From QHXW01 sp035280425 (GTDB lineage: Bacteria; Acidobacteriota; Terriglobia; Bryobacterales; Bryobacteraceae): a stretch of 64,000 nucleotides of DNA. The translations under genes and the position numbers were made by a program. The notes below the pieces were generated by a model. That model saw only the letters and a program-made list of their open reading frames with translations, was not told the DNA's origin and did no database searches. Of the stretch, positions 27,272 through 37,064 are shown in pieces; the first letter of the stretch is position 1; every line of letters starts with the position of its first letter. The stretch spans positions 248,001 through 312,000 of the forward strand of contig DATEFW010000034.1 in assembly GCA_035280425.1 (NCBI GenBank). The letters run 5' to 3'.

Positions 27272-29777
27272 GAATGACTTCGATGGGATTCAGCCGCATA
27301 GCGACACGCGCGGGATAGAAGGCGGCCATCACGGTAGTGATCCACACCAGGGCCAGGGCGGCGCCAAGCATCGCCACCGGCGGATGAAATTGGATGGTCC
27401 AGCCGAAACTCTGCTTGTTGATCACGTAGATCAGAAGAAACGAGAGTACGAAGCCCAGCGCCAGTCCCAGCAGATTGGCTGCCAGGCCGAGGAAGCCCGC
27501 CTCGAGCAGGATCATGCGGCGAATCTGCTGCGGAGCCGCTCCCAGATACCGCAGCAGGCCAAATTCTCGGCGGCGGTCGAGCACCATGGCCAGCAGTGAG
27601 CTGGCTGCGCCCAGCATCGCCACCGCAATCGCGACGCCTTCGAGCGCATATGTGATGGCGAATGTGCGGTCGAAAACGTTAATGGCGTTCTGGCGCAGGG
27701 CTTTGTTCGGCGCGACGATCACGTGGTATTTTGCGGTGCGCCGCTCGATTTCGCGCCGTGCGGCAGCTTGGCCGGCGTCCTTTCGCAGATAAATCGCGAG
27801 ATTCGTGGGAGGCTGGTTCGGCAGATACTTCAAAAGCGTGGCGCGGTCGAAGATCACCAGACCGCGCTCGCTCGAATAATCGTAATAGATCCCTGCCACG
27901 GTAACCCTCACCAGTCGATCGCCTAGCCGGAGTTCCAACGGCTCGCCGGCGTGTATGCCGTGCTTGTTGGCGAACGGCTCGCTCACGATGACGCAATCGC
28001 GGCCGGGGAGCGACTGTAAGATGGCGCTGCGGTCCTCGCCAGGCAGAAACCGGAGACGCCCGTAACGGTTCATGATGGCTGCATCGCCTGCACCCAGCGT
28101 AGCGCGCTGCCCCCGATATTCGAATTCCAAAGCGTGAAACACGTCAACCGCCTCCACGCCGGGCACGGCACGGATTAGGGCGGGCAGTTCGGTGGATAGA
28201 GGGGGATGCTGGCCCGCGCCGGCTCTGGCGGCTGGCCTTACGTACAGATCGGCGCGCAGTTGGGTGTCGAGCCAGACGACGACAGTTTCTCTGAAGCTAC
28301 CGACCATGATCCCCACACTCGCCATCATAGCGATGGCGGTTGCCAGCGCGCCGACCACGACCGAGGTGCGCAAGAGCGACGCGGCCAGGCCATGCACAGC
28401 CAGCAGCCCTTCCGGCCCTAATAGGAGCCGCGCAACTTTTCGTGTAGAGGCCGCCAGACCTTTGACAAGCGCCGGGGCCGCCAGGGCCGCCGCGCAGATA
28501 GCCAGCAGTGTGGCGGCATAACCCGCGACCGGCTGGCCACCGATCGGACCAACTTTCGAAATCGCCAGGGACATTGCGCCGGCAACGCCGGCCCATGCCA
28601 GAATCCGGTTGGTGTGCAGCAGCACCGCATGTTCCTGGGCGCCACGTCCCATTGCCTCGACCGGCGTAATACGCATGGCTTCACGCGCCGGCGCGAAAGC
28701 CGAAATGAATGCCACCGCGATGCCGGTGAGGACGGCTATGGCCACCGCGCCTGCGCTTAACGCGATCGGAGCCGGCCGGCTGCTGACGTACAACGAATTC
28801 ACCGTATCGGCGATCAGGCCGACTGCGCCTATCGCCATTCCGCGGCCCAGCGCCACCCCGACGATACCCCCTACCAATCCAAACAGTGTTGCTTCTCCCA
28901 AAAACAGCCAGAATACCCAGCGCCGGCTCGCGCCGAGAGCGCGCAGCACACCGATCTCCGCGCGCCGCCTCACTACGCTCACCGCGATCGTGTTGTAGAT
29001 CAGAAACGCGCCCACCACCAGCGAAATGTAGCTCATTACACGCAAATTCCAGCGAAAAGCTCGCAGCATGCGCTGATTCTCTTCGCTCCGCGTCCCCGGT
29101 TTTTCGACACGGTAACCTGCAGGCAATGCCGATCGGATGCTTCGTTCTACGCGCGAAAAGTCTTCACCGGGCGCGACAAAAACATCGATGCGATCCAGGC
29201 CGCCATACTCATCGAGCGCCCGCTGCGCCGCGGCAATATCGATCAATATGAATTCGGCGTCCCGTGCTTCGGAAATCGCCGAGACCCGAAACGCCTGGGG
29301 CACGCCATTCAACAGCAGGGAAATCGTTGCGCCCTCACCCACCGCCAGCCGACTCGCCAAGTCGCGTGAAACCACGGCCGCCGAATCCAGATCCGCGAGT
29401 GAGTCCGTCCGTATGTGCGTGCCGGCCGTCTGCCCGATAAAATCGACGCCGTAAACCGTCACCGGTCCGCCGCCACCGACCGTGCCTTGCGTTTCGATCA
29501 CCGGTGCGAAACGCGCATTCACGGGAAGTTGTACCAGCGCTGCAATCTGCCGCTCATCGACGCGGCCGTTGGCAGTAATTTCCAGGTCCGTCTTTCCGGC
29601 GAGCGTTTCGAGAGATGATCGAAACGATCCGGCCGCTGCATCCCCGGCGAGCTCGATCGCCACCACCACGGCCACTCCCAGGGCGACCGAAATGATGGTC
29701 AGCAGGGTGCGCAACAGATCCCGCCTCAGCGGCCGGATGATCAAGGTCCTGAAAAGCTGCCGTGCTCCGCGCATCAC
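27261..29777 (-). CDS. ABC transporter permease, FtsX type, duplicated
   Basis: An 838-residue inner membrane permease with two periplasmic-core and two FtsX modules. The first FtsX region includes VMSYISLVVGAFLIYNTIAV and RAEIGVLRALGASRRWVFWL; the second has FGLLRYLGAAPQQIRRMILL near the C-terminus. An N-terminal membrane helix (LLTIISVALGVAVVVAIELA) is followed by the first core domain. This layout is that of YbbP-like permeases linked to LolD-type ATPases, which remodel the envelope or export lipoproteins or hydrophobic compounds. Its ATPase starts the operon, three bases upstream. Confidence 0.88.
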
Positions 29778-29780
29778 TTG

Positions 29781-30476
29781 TCACGCCCGCTCGATCGCTG
29801 CAATTCGGCCGTCGCGGAGGTGTACACGCGTGTGCGCAATCCCGGCCGCTTCAGCGCTGTGCGTCGCCAGTAGAACGGTCGCACCAAATCGCGCTGCTGC
29901 ATTCTGCAGCAACACGAGCACCTGGGCGCCGCTGGCATCGTCCAGGTTGCCGGTCGGCTCGTCCGCAATCAGAATCTCCGGTGAGTGCACCAGCGCCCGG
30001 GCCACGGCCACGCGCTGCATCTGGCCGCCGGAAAGCTGGTAGGGCAGCGCCTCCGCCTTGTCATCCAGTCCTACCCAGGTTAAACGCTCTCGGGCGATCG
30101 TGTTGGCATCGCGCCCACCCGCCAGCAACAACGGCAGCTCCACATTTTCAAGGACCGTCAACGCAGGCAACAGCTGGAAAAATTGAAACACAAAACCGAC
30201 ACGTTTGCGCCGCAAGTGCGTCAACTCATTTTCATCAAGTGAACTGGTTGTGCGGCCGTCGATTACAACCTCACCGGAAGTCGGAAAATCCATGGCGCCG
30301 GCAAGATTCAACAAAGTTGTCTTGCCGCAGCCGCTGCGCCCCACGACCGCCGTGACGGTCCCGGATTCCAGAGAAAGTGAAATTTCGTGCAGCGCCTCCA
30401 ATTTTTGTCCATTGGTCTCATATATCTTGGAAGCCCGTCGCAATTCCAGGCGGGGCTGGCTCATCGATACAACCAT
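29781..30476 (-). CDS. ABC transporter ATPase, LolD/MacB family
   Basis: The energising subunit for the adjacent FtsX-type permease. Walker A is GRSGCGKT (46-53), the signature YQLSGGQMQRVAVARAL and Walker B ILIADEPTGNLDD follow, then a switch histidine in LLATHSAEAA. The start is chosen at ATG 30476, with 30464 as an alternative; a longer frame would run back into the glycosidase gene. A TATAAT (30475-30480 on the minus strand) touches the first ATG, which suggests that a transcript starting near 30468 would use ATG 30464 with almost no leader. Confidence 0.9.
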   Translation of the reverse strand: MVVSMSQPRLELRRASKIYETNGQKLEALHEISLSLESGTVTAVVGRSGCGKTTLLNLAGAMDFPTSGEVVIDGRTTSSLDENELTHLRRKRVGFVFQFFQLLPALTVLENVELPLLLAGGRDANTIARERLTWVGLDDKAEALPYQLSGGQMQRVAVARALVHSPEILIADEPTGNLDDASGAQVLVLLQNAAARFGATVLLATHSAEAAGIAHTRVHLRDGRIAAIERA

Positions 30477-30520
30477 TATAGGTATGCGATTGCGAGAAGC
30501 CGGTTTTGCGAGAGTGTATG

Positions 30521-33442
30521 CTATGTGGCGGCCTTTATCGAGGGCCGCCGATTCGTCGTGGCCCGCGAGCCGTAGATCGTCTTGTAAAACTCCAGGCGTA
30601 CCGGGCCGAGAAGCCCCGAAGGAAAGGGTTCGCGCACCTTCTCCCATTCCTCTCCGGGCGGAAATCGGCGGCCGTAGCGCGCGTAAACTGCCGAATAATC
30701 AATGGGGCCCATGCCCAGCACGCGGTTGATCAGCAGATTAGTAACGTCCACGCGTAACCGGTTCGGGCCCGCTCGTACGAGACTCGAGATATCGGTCCGA
30801 TACGGTCGCATCCAGACAACGCCTGCCGATTCCCCGTTCAGGCGAATTTCTGCCGTCTCCCGCACGCCGCCCAGGTCAATGACCACTCCGATATCTTTGG
30901 CCATGTGCGTTGGAAACTGGAACTCCGTCTCGTACACGCCGCGCCCGGAAAAAAATCGCGCGGCTCGAATCTCCGTCCAGGACTTCAGCTCATCGAGCAT
31001 AACGGGCTGGATATCCGCTCCCTCGAACCGTAACCGCCATTTCGGCTGAAGTTCGATCGGCGCGGGAATTCCGCTGACGGCGATCTCCTGAGCTCGCCGC
31101 GGCCGCTGGATGTAGAACGTCCGATTCTCGAACACGCGAGCTTGCCATCCGCCGCGCGCGGGGCGAACGTCCAGATCCGTGTCCGTGGTCAGGGGATTTC
31201 CGTTGAACGGCGCAAAAGCGATCACGCGCGATTCGAGCGGCCCCAGCTCAAACGGCACGCGCGTCCCCGCTTTGGTATGTTCGAAAACCATGAGCGGCTC
31301 GACCGTTCCATTCCTCAGGTCCCAATGTTCCGGCTGCTTTGCGCCGACGCGAAAGGTGGCATCGAGTTTCTGCGGTTGCTCGCTGGTATTCGCCAGGAAA
31401 TAGTAGTCACGATCGGCCGTTCGGCGATGCACGAAGCTGACGTGCTCGCTCGCACGCAGGAATGAAATGTCGGCCGCGCGCCAGCGGAGGGCATTGAGAA
31501 ACGACTCGCGCTCATCGCGCGAAAAGATCGCGACGCCGTTGCCGTAACGGTGCGGCTGGAGGGCAGCAGTATCCGGGATGTGGCCGAACAGAGCGCTGGT
31601 GAGCCGCGAAACCTCCGCGCAGTCATTTTCGCGATTACGCAAACCGTATGCGCGCTCCGGCAGGCGCCGCGTCGCGATCAGCACGCCGCCCTGATTGACG
31701 AACGCCGCAATCTTCCGCAGCGATTCCACATCGACGCCCACGATGTTCGGCAGCACCAGAATAGAATAATCGCCGTCGCCCGAGCGTAACCGGCCTTCCT
31801 CGACGCGCATTTCGCGAAACGCGAATGTGTCTACGCCGTCGAGCGAATAGCCGTTGGTGATGATCGTCTTCACCACGTCCGATTCGTAGTGCAGAGCATT
31901 TTTCAGCCCGAATTCCGGTGGCGGGCCGTTGGAGCTCATACGGTCGCGCACCGCCCAGTTCAGCAGTAATTCTCCGGTGGGCGCTTCCGCCATCGCGTCC
32001 TCGGCGGGTAGGTAGAGCGCCGCGTCCGCCACCGGCTTGCCTTGCTGCAAAATGTAGCTGGCGCGATTCACGTAATCGGCGAAATGGGAAAAGTGCGGCC
32101 AGGAGGGCGAGTTGTGATTAACGGCCGGTCCGAAATACGGCACCCATCCCGGCGCGCCGAACGCGAGGGGTGAATACGCGTATGTCACCGCGTAGAGGGC
32201 GTTCATGCCGCTCAAAAAATGAAGATCCGAGCAGAGCTTTAATTGTTCGAGCGTATCCCCGAAGCGGTTCGGATCGCCCAGCCACGTCCAAGCCTCCGCC
32301 AGAATGGTTCGCTTTCCAGCCAGGTGCGCGCCCGAGCTGGCCCAGCGCGACGTATTGAACTCTTTCCATTCGTAGTGCTCGCCCGTCGGCACATCCACGG
32401 CCTGATAACTCGCGAGCGAAACCGGCGGCGTGCCATAAGCCTCCACCTGCGACTTCACGCCTTTCGACTGTGACCATTCGCCCAGGGGTTTTATGAAGGC
32501 CTCGAATGCCAGGTCGGAAAGCGTTCGCCAGAAATCGCACCGCAGATCTCGCGAGTCCGGATGCTTGGTGTCGAACAAGGCGGGAAGATGCGGAATTAAA
32601 TCGTAGCCGCGCTGCCGCTCGAAAATGCCAGGGAATTCGGCGGTCCAGTTGGCGTGGAACACTTCAAGCGAGTCGCAGAAAATCGATCGCACGCTTCCCG
32701 CGGGCACGCCGGCCAGCAGCTTATCGCCTACCGCGGCGAGATAGCGTTCGACCGCGTCACGATTGTAATGATCGACCACCCAGCCTTCCGCGCCGAGCGA
32801 GGCGCGCTTCACCTTCATACGCGCGGGCGCCGAGTAGAAGATCTGCACGTCACCCGCGGCGGATGCCGGCGTCACCGCGCCCCGTTCATCGACCGCCAGC
32901 CGCACCGCTTCGCCGCGATCCACCTGAAAAACCGTTATAAGCTTCTCACCATCTCCGCGCGCCGGCAGCTCGACCGGCTCCGCGCTCGTCACCGAGATCG
33001 TAGTTCGCCGCAGGGTGTGTGCGCTGTCTTCAAGACTTACCGACGGCCCGCCATACGGCCAGCCGGTACCAATCTCGATGTCCGCCGTCAGCCCCAGCTT
33101 TTTGCAAGTGACCAGTGCGGAATTCAGCACCGAAAAAAATTCCGTCGAAAGATATTCCTGATTATGAATTCCGCGCTGCGGGTCGTCGACCGCGATGGGA
33201 TAAGTCGGGATGATCAAGACACCGCCCGCGTGCGCGTTGGCCATCAGCCGCAACTGGCGCTCGCATTCCTCGGCGGTCCAGGCTGGCCCGAAGATGAACC
33301 AGTGCATGCGCACGCGTGCGGCGTTCGGCACGTCGAGGAATTCGCGGATTTCGGCCTCGTTGCGGGCTGCGGCCCCGAGCGGAGCGGCGCCCGCCAGAAG
33401 AGCTGCTGAAAGGAAACCGCGCCGCGTTGTGCCTTTTGACAT
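30521..33442 (-). CDS. Exported glycoside hydrolase, family 106-like (alpha-L-rhamnosidase-like)
   Basis: 973 residues with a Tat-type signal (TTRRGFLSAALLAGAAPLGA). The catalytic region has HWFIFGPAWTAEECERQLRL, GLTADIEIGTGWPYGGPSVS, YLPAEDAMAE and a central domain with GVDVESLRKIAAFVNQGGVL. A C-terminal galactose-binding-like beta-sandwich contains EIRLNGESAGVVWMRPYRTD and LRVDVTNLLINRVLGMGPID. This order matches large GH106-type proteins that release rhamnose from pectic or other polysaccharides, but the catalytic acids cannot be fixed by eye. The start is the ATG at 33442, because the longer reading adds 13 residues before the signal. The esterase gene lies 63 bases upstream on the same strand. 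Confidence 0.75.
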   Translation of the reverse strand: MSKGTTRRGFLSAALLAGAAPLGAAARNEAEIREFLDVPNAARVRMHWFIFGPAWTAEECERQLRLMANAHAGGVLIIPTYPIAVDDPQRGIHNQEYLSTEFFSVLNSALVTCKKLGLTADIEIGTGWPYGGPSVSLEDSAHTLRRTTISVTSAEPVELPARGDGEKLITVFQVDRGEAVRLAVDERGAVTPASAAGDVQIFYSAPARMKVKRASLGAEGWVVDHYNRDAVERYLAAVGDKLLAGVPAGSVRSIFCDSLEVFHANWTAEFPGIFERQRGYDLIPHLPALFDTKHPDSRDLRCDFWRTLSDLAFEAFIKPLGEWSQSKGVKSQVEAYGTPPVSLASYQAVDVPTGEHYEWKEFNTSRWASSGAHLAGKRTILAEAWTWLGDPNRFGDTLEQLKLCSDLHFLSGMNALYAVTYAYSPLAFGAPGWVPYFGPAVNHNSPSWPHFSHFADYVNRASYILQQGKPVADAALYLPAEDAMAEAPTGELLLNWAVRDRMSSNGPPPEFGLKNALHYESDVVKTIITNGYSLDGVDTFAFREMRVEEGRLRSGDGDYSILVLPNIVGVDVESLRKIAAFVNQGGVLIATRRLPERAYGLRNRENDCAEVSRLTSALFGHIPDTAALQPHRYGNGVAIFSRDERESFLNALRWRAADISFLRASEHVSFVHRRTADRDYYFLANTSEQPQKLDATFRVGAKQPEHWDLRNGTVEPLMVFEHTKAGTRVPFELGPLESRVIAFAPFNGNPLTTDTDLDVRPARGGWQARVFENRTFYIQRPRRAQEIAVSGIPAPIELQPKWRLRFEGADIQPVMLDELKSWTEIRAARFFSGRGVYETEFQFPTHMAKDIGVVIDLGGVRETAEIRLNGESAGVVWMRPYRTDISSLVRAGPNRLRVDVTNLLINRVLGMGPIDYSAVYARYGRRFPPGEEWEKVREPFPSGLLGPVRLEFYKTIYGSRATTNRRPSIKAAT

Positions 33443-33505
33443 CCAGTCGATTCTACAAGGTCCATGCGCACCGCCGGACACGGCTCCATGCCCGCCCGGC
33501 CGTGT

Positions 33506-34780
33506 TCACCGGTTGTAAATGTGCACGCGAAACATCGGAGTGGATTTTTCCGCGGGATCCATCTGGTAATCCTGCTGTGTTTTCGCGGGATCGTAATCCC
33601 GCCACAGCCACGTCAGCTCTGCGGGCAGCTCCGCGTTCCCGTGCGCAGCATTGTGCGATCCTCCACCAAAACTGAAATGGAAATCGTACTCGCGCATCTT
33701 GAGCGAGTTCGCCATCTGGATGTTTTGCAGCGGCCAGCTTCCGTGATCATTCTCCAGATCCTCGGAGCCGTCCTGAAGCCAGACCCGTATGTTGCGTTTC
33801 GGCGACTTGCGGATCAGAAACGGAAAATCGTTTCCGCCCAGAATGTTCTCGCGCGGATCCGCCTCGTCGTGCCGCCATTGAATGCTCGTGAAGCTCCCCA
33901 CGTGCGAAAGCACGCGGCTGAACTGATCCGGCTGCTGCCAGGCTACGTTAAACGCACAAATACCGCCGGACGAAATCCCTGCAATCGCGCGGCTGTAAGC
34001 ATCTTTACGGATGTTGTACTTCGCCTCGACGTCCGCCAGAATCTCATCGCGCAGGAAACGCGCATAGCGATCTGACACCGTGTCGTACTCTATGCTGCGC
34101 ATTCGCTTTTCACCGGTCATACCCGGCTGGATGAATACCTGGATCGTAATCGGAATCTTTTTCTGCGCGATCAGGTTGTCGACGACCGTGAGTGTGCGGG
34201 ATGCGCCGTCGCGCTTGATGAGATTCTCACCGTCCTGCCACACCATCAGCGCCGCGGGCGTGCGTGCATCGTAGCCGGCCGGCACGTAGATCCAGTAGTT
34301 GCTCTGCATGCCACCGTAGATTTTGCTCGTGTGCACGATCTTGTCGGACAGCACGCCCTCCGCCACACCTTTTTTCGGATAAGAATCGGGACCGTAGGCC
34401 GGAACGTCCGTCGAGCCGCCGGTGCGCGTGCCCTGAATCATGTAATAGAACCCGTGCGCCGTTCCCGTTCCGAGTTTTCCAGGGTAAAACCACAAATTGC
34501 TTTTCCCCGCGCGCGTCATCGGGCCGGCGGCCCGGCCATCCAGGTAAATATCCGGTCTCCTGTCCGATTCGATCGCCCAGATAAAATCGGGGCCTTCGCC
34601 GGCAAAAGCTGTGCCTTTGGAGATTTTGTCCTGCCCGAGTGTGCTGCGGAGTGCATCCGGCAGCTCTCGAGATTTCTTATGCGCCAGGGCAATCAATTCG
34701 GTCGCGGTGAGCTTTTCTGCGGCATGCAGCGGGATGGCTGCCACGGCGACCACGAGTGCAATCGAAGTTCGTATCAACAT
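33506..34780 (-). CDS. Secreted alpha/beta-hydrolase, putative esterase (Fes/feruloyl type)
   Basis: 424 residues with a signal peptide (LIRTSIALVVAVAAIPLHAA). An N-terminal immunoglobulin-like or helical region precedes the esterase domain: SNYWIYVPAGYDARTPAALM, the nucleophile elbow GISSGG (S270 probable), a later acidic residue in WLQDGSEDLENDHG and a histidine in GGSHNAAHG. This is the Fes/esterase D-like family, whose members include enterochelin esterases and feruloyl or acetyl esterases. Placed just upstream of a rhamnosidase-like enzyme, a carbohydrate ester substrate is likely. A TATAAT box 8 bases before the ATG suggests a leaderless message. Confidence 0.8.
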   Translation of the reverse strand: MLIRTSIALVVAVAAIPLHAAEKLTATELIALAHKKSRELPDALRSTLGQDKISKGTAFAGEGPDFIWAIESDRRPDIYLDGRAAGPMTRAGKSNLWFYPGKLGTGTAHGFYYMIQGTRTGGSTDVPAYGPDSYPKKGVAEGVLSDKIVHTSKIYGGMQSNYWIYVPAGYDARTPAALMVWQDGENLIKRDGASRTLTVVDNLIAQKKIPITIQVFIQPGMTGEKRMRSIEYDTVSDRYARFLRDEILADVEAKYNIRKDAYSRAIAGISSGGICAFNVAWQQPDQFSRVLSHVGSFTSIQWRHDEADPRENILGGNDFPFLIRKSPKRNIRVWLQDGSEDLENDHGSWPLQNIQMANSLKMREYDFHFSFGGGSHNAAHGNAELPAELTWLWRDYDPAKTQQDYQMDPAEKSTPMFRVHIYNR

Positions 34781-34787
34781 GGTTCAG

Positions 34788-34794
34788 TATTATA
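34788..34794. promoter_or_regulatory. Shared -10 box of divergent esterase and AlaX genes
   Basis: Reads TATAAT toward the esterase (34789-34794, eight bases before its ATG) and TATTAT toward the AlaX-type gene (34788-34793, 17 bases before its ATG). The two divergent promoters would overlap over five bases, so both cannot be open at once. Confidence 0.4.
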
Positions 34795-34810
34795 GGGACT
34801 GACCATTCTT

Positions 34811-35980
34811 ATGACGGAACGGCTCTACTATACGGATTCCTATCTGCGCCAGTTCCGCGCGCGCGTCACCGATCGGACAAGCGGCGGCCGCACCGTTTAC
34901 CTCGACCGCACTGCATTTTACCCAACCTCCGGCGGCCAGCCGCACGATACAGGCTCGATTGCCGGCGCTGCCGTGCTCGACGTCGTTGACGAAGGCGAAC
35001 GCATCGCCCACCACACCGAGCGAGCGGTCGAGGCCGATGATGTCGATTGCGCCGTGGACTGGCCGCGCCGCTTCGACCACATGCAGCAGCATAGCGGCCA
35101 GCACCTGCTCTCGGCGGTTTTCATCGAGCAGTTCGGCATCGAAACGTGCAGCTTTCACCTCGGCGAGGACGTCTCGACGCTCGATCTCGAAACGCCCGCG
35201 ATCGATATGGAAAAAGTCGCCGCAGCCGAGCGCCGCGCCAATGAAGTTGTTTGGGAAAACCGGCCGATCGCCGTCAATTACGAAAATGCCGTGTCCGCCG
35301 GCGATCTGCGTAAGCCCTCGGACCGCGCAGGGACGCTGCGCATCGTGTCCATCCACAATCTCGATCGCATTGCGTGCGGCGGAACTCACGTGCGTCTAAC
35401 CGGTGAGATCGGACCGATCCTGATCCGGCGGCTCGAAAAAGTCCGCAATACCGTGCGCGTGGAATTTCTGTGCGGCATGCGGGCCGTTCGCCGCGCGCGT
35501 GCCGATTATAATGCGCTTTCTCGTATTGCGCAGACGTTTTCCGCGGGGATCGATGAAACACCCGTGCTGGCCGCCGCTCAAGTGGAAGCCGCGCGTGAAG
35601 CCGACCGCGTGTGCCGCAAGCTGAATGCCGATCTGGCGCGCTACCAGGGCCGCGAATTGTACGACGCCGCCGCGCCCGATTCCGCCGGCGTTCGCCGCGT
35701 TCTCCGCCGTCTGCCGAAAGGAGCGCTCGAGGACTTGCGCGCCCTGGCACAAAGCTTCACCGCCCAACCCAAGGCTGTATTCATCGGAGCCATCGATCAG
35801 CCCCCATCGGTTCTGATGGCCGCATCTGCTGACGCAGGACTCGATGCCGGCAAAACCTTGCAGCCGCTCCTTGCGCAAGCCGGCGGCCGAGGCGGCGGCA
35901 ATGCCCGCATGGCACAGGGCGGCGCGCCGACGAAAGAAGCGCTCGAAACGGTCCTGGCGGCACTGCCGCAGCAGAGCTGA
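34811..35980 (+). CDS. Alanyl-tRNA editing protein, AlaX type with DHHA1 domain
   Basis: 389 residues homologous to the editing and C-terminal part of alanyl-tRNA synthetase. The zinc-binding editing motifs are H94 and H98 in MQQHSGQHLLS, and C189 and H193 in IACGGTHVR. The C-terminal DHHA1-like region ends with QAGGRGGGNARMAQGGAP. It would hydrolyse misacylated Ser-tRNA-Ala or Gly-tRNA-Ala in trans. No aminoacylation domain is present, so it is not a truncated AlaRS gene by length or start. It converges on the diaminopropionate ammonia-lyase-like gene, one base apart. Confidence 0.9.
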   Translation: MTERLYYTDSYLRQFRARVTDRTSGGRTVYLDRTAFYPTSGGQPHDTGSIAGAAVLDVVDEGERIAHHTERAVEADDVDCAVDWPRRFDHMQQHSGQHLLSAVFIEQFGIETCSFHLGEDVSTLDLETPAIDMEKVAAAERRANEVVWENRPIAVNYENAVSAGDLRKPSDRAGTLRIVSIHNLDRIACGGTHVRLTGEIGPILIRRLEKVRNTVRVEFLCGMRAVRRARADYNALSRIAQTFSAGIDETPVLAAAQVEAAREADRVCRKLNADLARYQGRELYDAAAPDSAGVRRVLRRLPKGALEDLRALAQSFTAQPKAVFIGAIDQPPSVLMAASADAGLDAGKTLQPLLAQAGGRGGGNARMAQGGAPTKEALETVLAALPQQS

Positions 35981-35981
35981 G

Positions 35982-37064
35982 TTACGCTACCAGGCGCCGG
36001 AAATTCTCCGGATCCGTGTCGCCTTCCGTGTTGATCAGCAGAATTGAGCTATCTTTCGAGATCCCGAGCTGCGCCTTCGCTTCGGCAAATTGCGGCTCGC
36101 GGCAAAGCGCGATCAGTCCCGCCAGTCCCGCCGCGCCGGTTTCTCCCGATGTAATGCGCGGATCGCCCGACGCCGGAAAATAAAACCGCCGCATTGCGTC
36201 GAGGGCGAATTTATCCGCGATCGAAAGAAACATCTGCGCGCCACGCTTCACCACCGGCCAAGCGGCCAGCGAGGGCATCCCGCAAGCCAGTCCGGCCATG
36301 ATCGTCTGCTGGTTTCCGCGCGTCGGGTGCGCTTCTCCATCCGTCGCGGAAGCGGACTCGATCAACCCGTCCGCCTGCTCCGGTTGCACGCAAACGATAA
36401 CCGGCCGCTTCCCGCGCCCGTTTCTGAAAAAGTGCCGCACTGCCGCCGCGGCGAGGCCTCCAACTCCGGCCTGCACGATGACCATGTCCGGATTCTCGCC
36501 TTCCATCTCGCGGAACATCGTGCTGTAACCGTCGATGACCCATTCTGGAATTTCCATGTACCCGCGATAGGCCGTATCCGAAAGGACCTGCCACCCATTG
36601 GCGCGGCTCTCGGTGTCTGCGGCGCCGACCGCATCATCGTAATTGCCATCGACTACGACTACCTTCGCGCCCTCGCCGCGGATGGCGTCGATGCGGGCGG
36701 CGACCGTTTGACGCGGAACGAAGATCACCGCGCGCTGTCCCGCCAGCCGCGCCGCCCACGCGACGGCGCGCCCATGATTGCCGTCGGTTGCAGTCGCGAA
36801 TGTCACCGGACGGCACTTGTCAGCCTCGAGAAAGCGGTGCATCGCCCACGACGCCCCTAATCCCTTGAATGCATTTAATCCGAACCGCTGCGATTCGTCT
36901 TTGACCCGGATTCCGCCGACTCCCAGTTGATCCGCCAGCCCGTCGAGCGAATTCAGCGATGTCGGCTGATACCCTGCGAGCGACTCATGAAACCGCAAAA
37001 TCCCGGGATCCGGCTGCGGAAAACGGACGGCGCCATCGAAAAAACGATTGGTCCGCCAGCGCAT
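35982..37064 (-). CDS. Diaminopropionate ammonia-lyase-like PLP enzyme
   Basis: A fold-type II PLP enzyme of 360 residues. The Schiff-base lysine is K67 in RFGLNAFKGLGASWA; TATDGNHGRAVAWAARLAGQ and the C-terminal GETGAAGLAGLIAL are conserved. The sequence resembles YgeX, which converts 2,3-diaminopropionate to pyruvate and ammonia; threonine-dehydratase-like activity is the main alternative. The start at ATG 37064 overlaps the M20 peptidase stop by one base (TGATG), so the two are translationally coupled. A longer reading would extend 53 residues into the peptidase gene and is rejected. Confidence 0.82.
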   Translation of the reverse strand: MRWRTNRFFDGAVRFPQPDPGILRFHESLAGYQPTSLNSLDGLADQLGVGGIRVKDESQRFGLNAFKGLGASWAMHRFLEADKCRPVTFATATDGNHGRAVAWAARLAGQRAVIFVPRQTVAARIDAIRGEGAKVVVVDGNYDDAVGAADTESRANGWQVLSDTAYRGYMEIPEWVIDGYSTMFREMEGENPDMVIVQAGVGGLAAAAVRHFFRNGRGKRPVIVCVQPEQADGLIESASATDGEAHPTRGNQQTIMAGLACGMPSLAAWPVVKRGAQMFLSIADKFALDAMRRFYFPASGDPRITSGETGAAGLAGLIALCREPQFAEAKAQLGISKDSSILLINTEGDTDPENFRRLVA

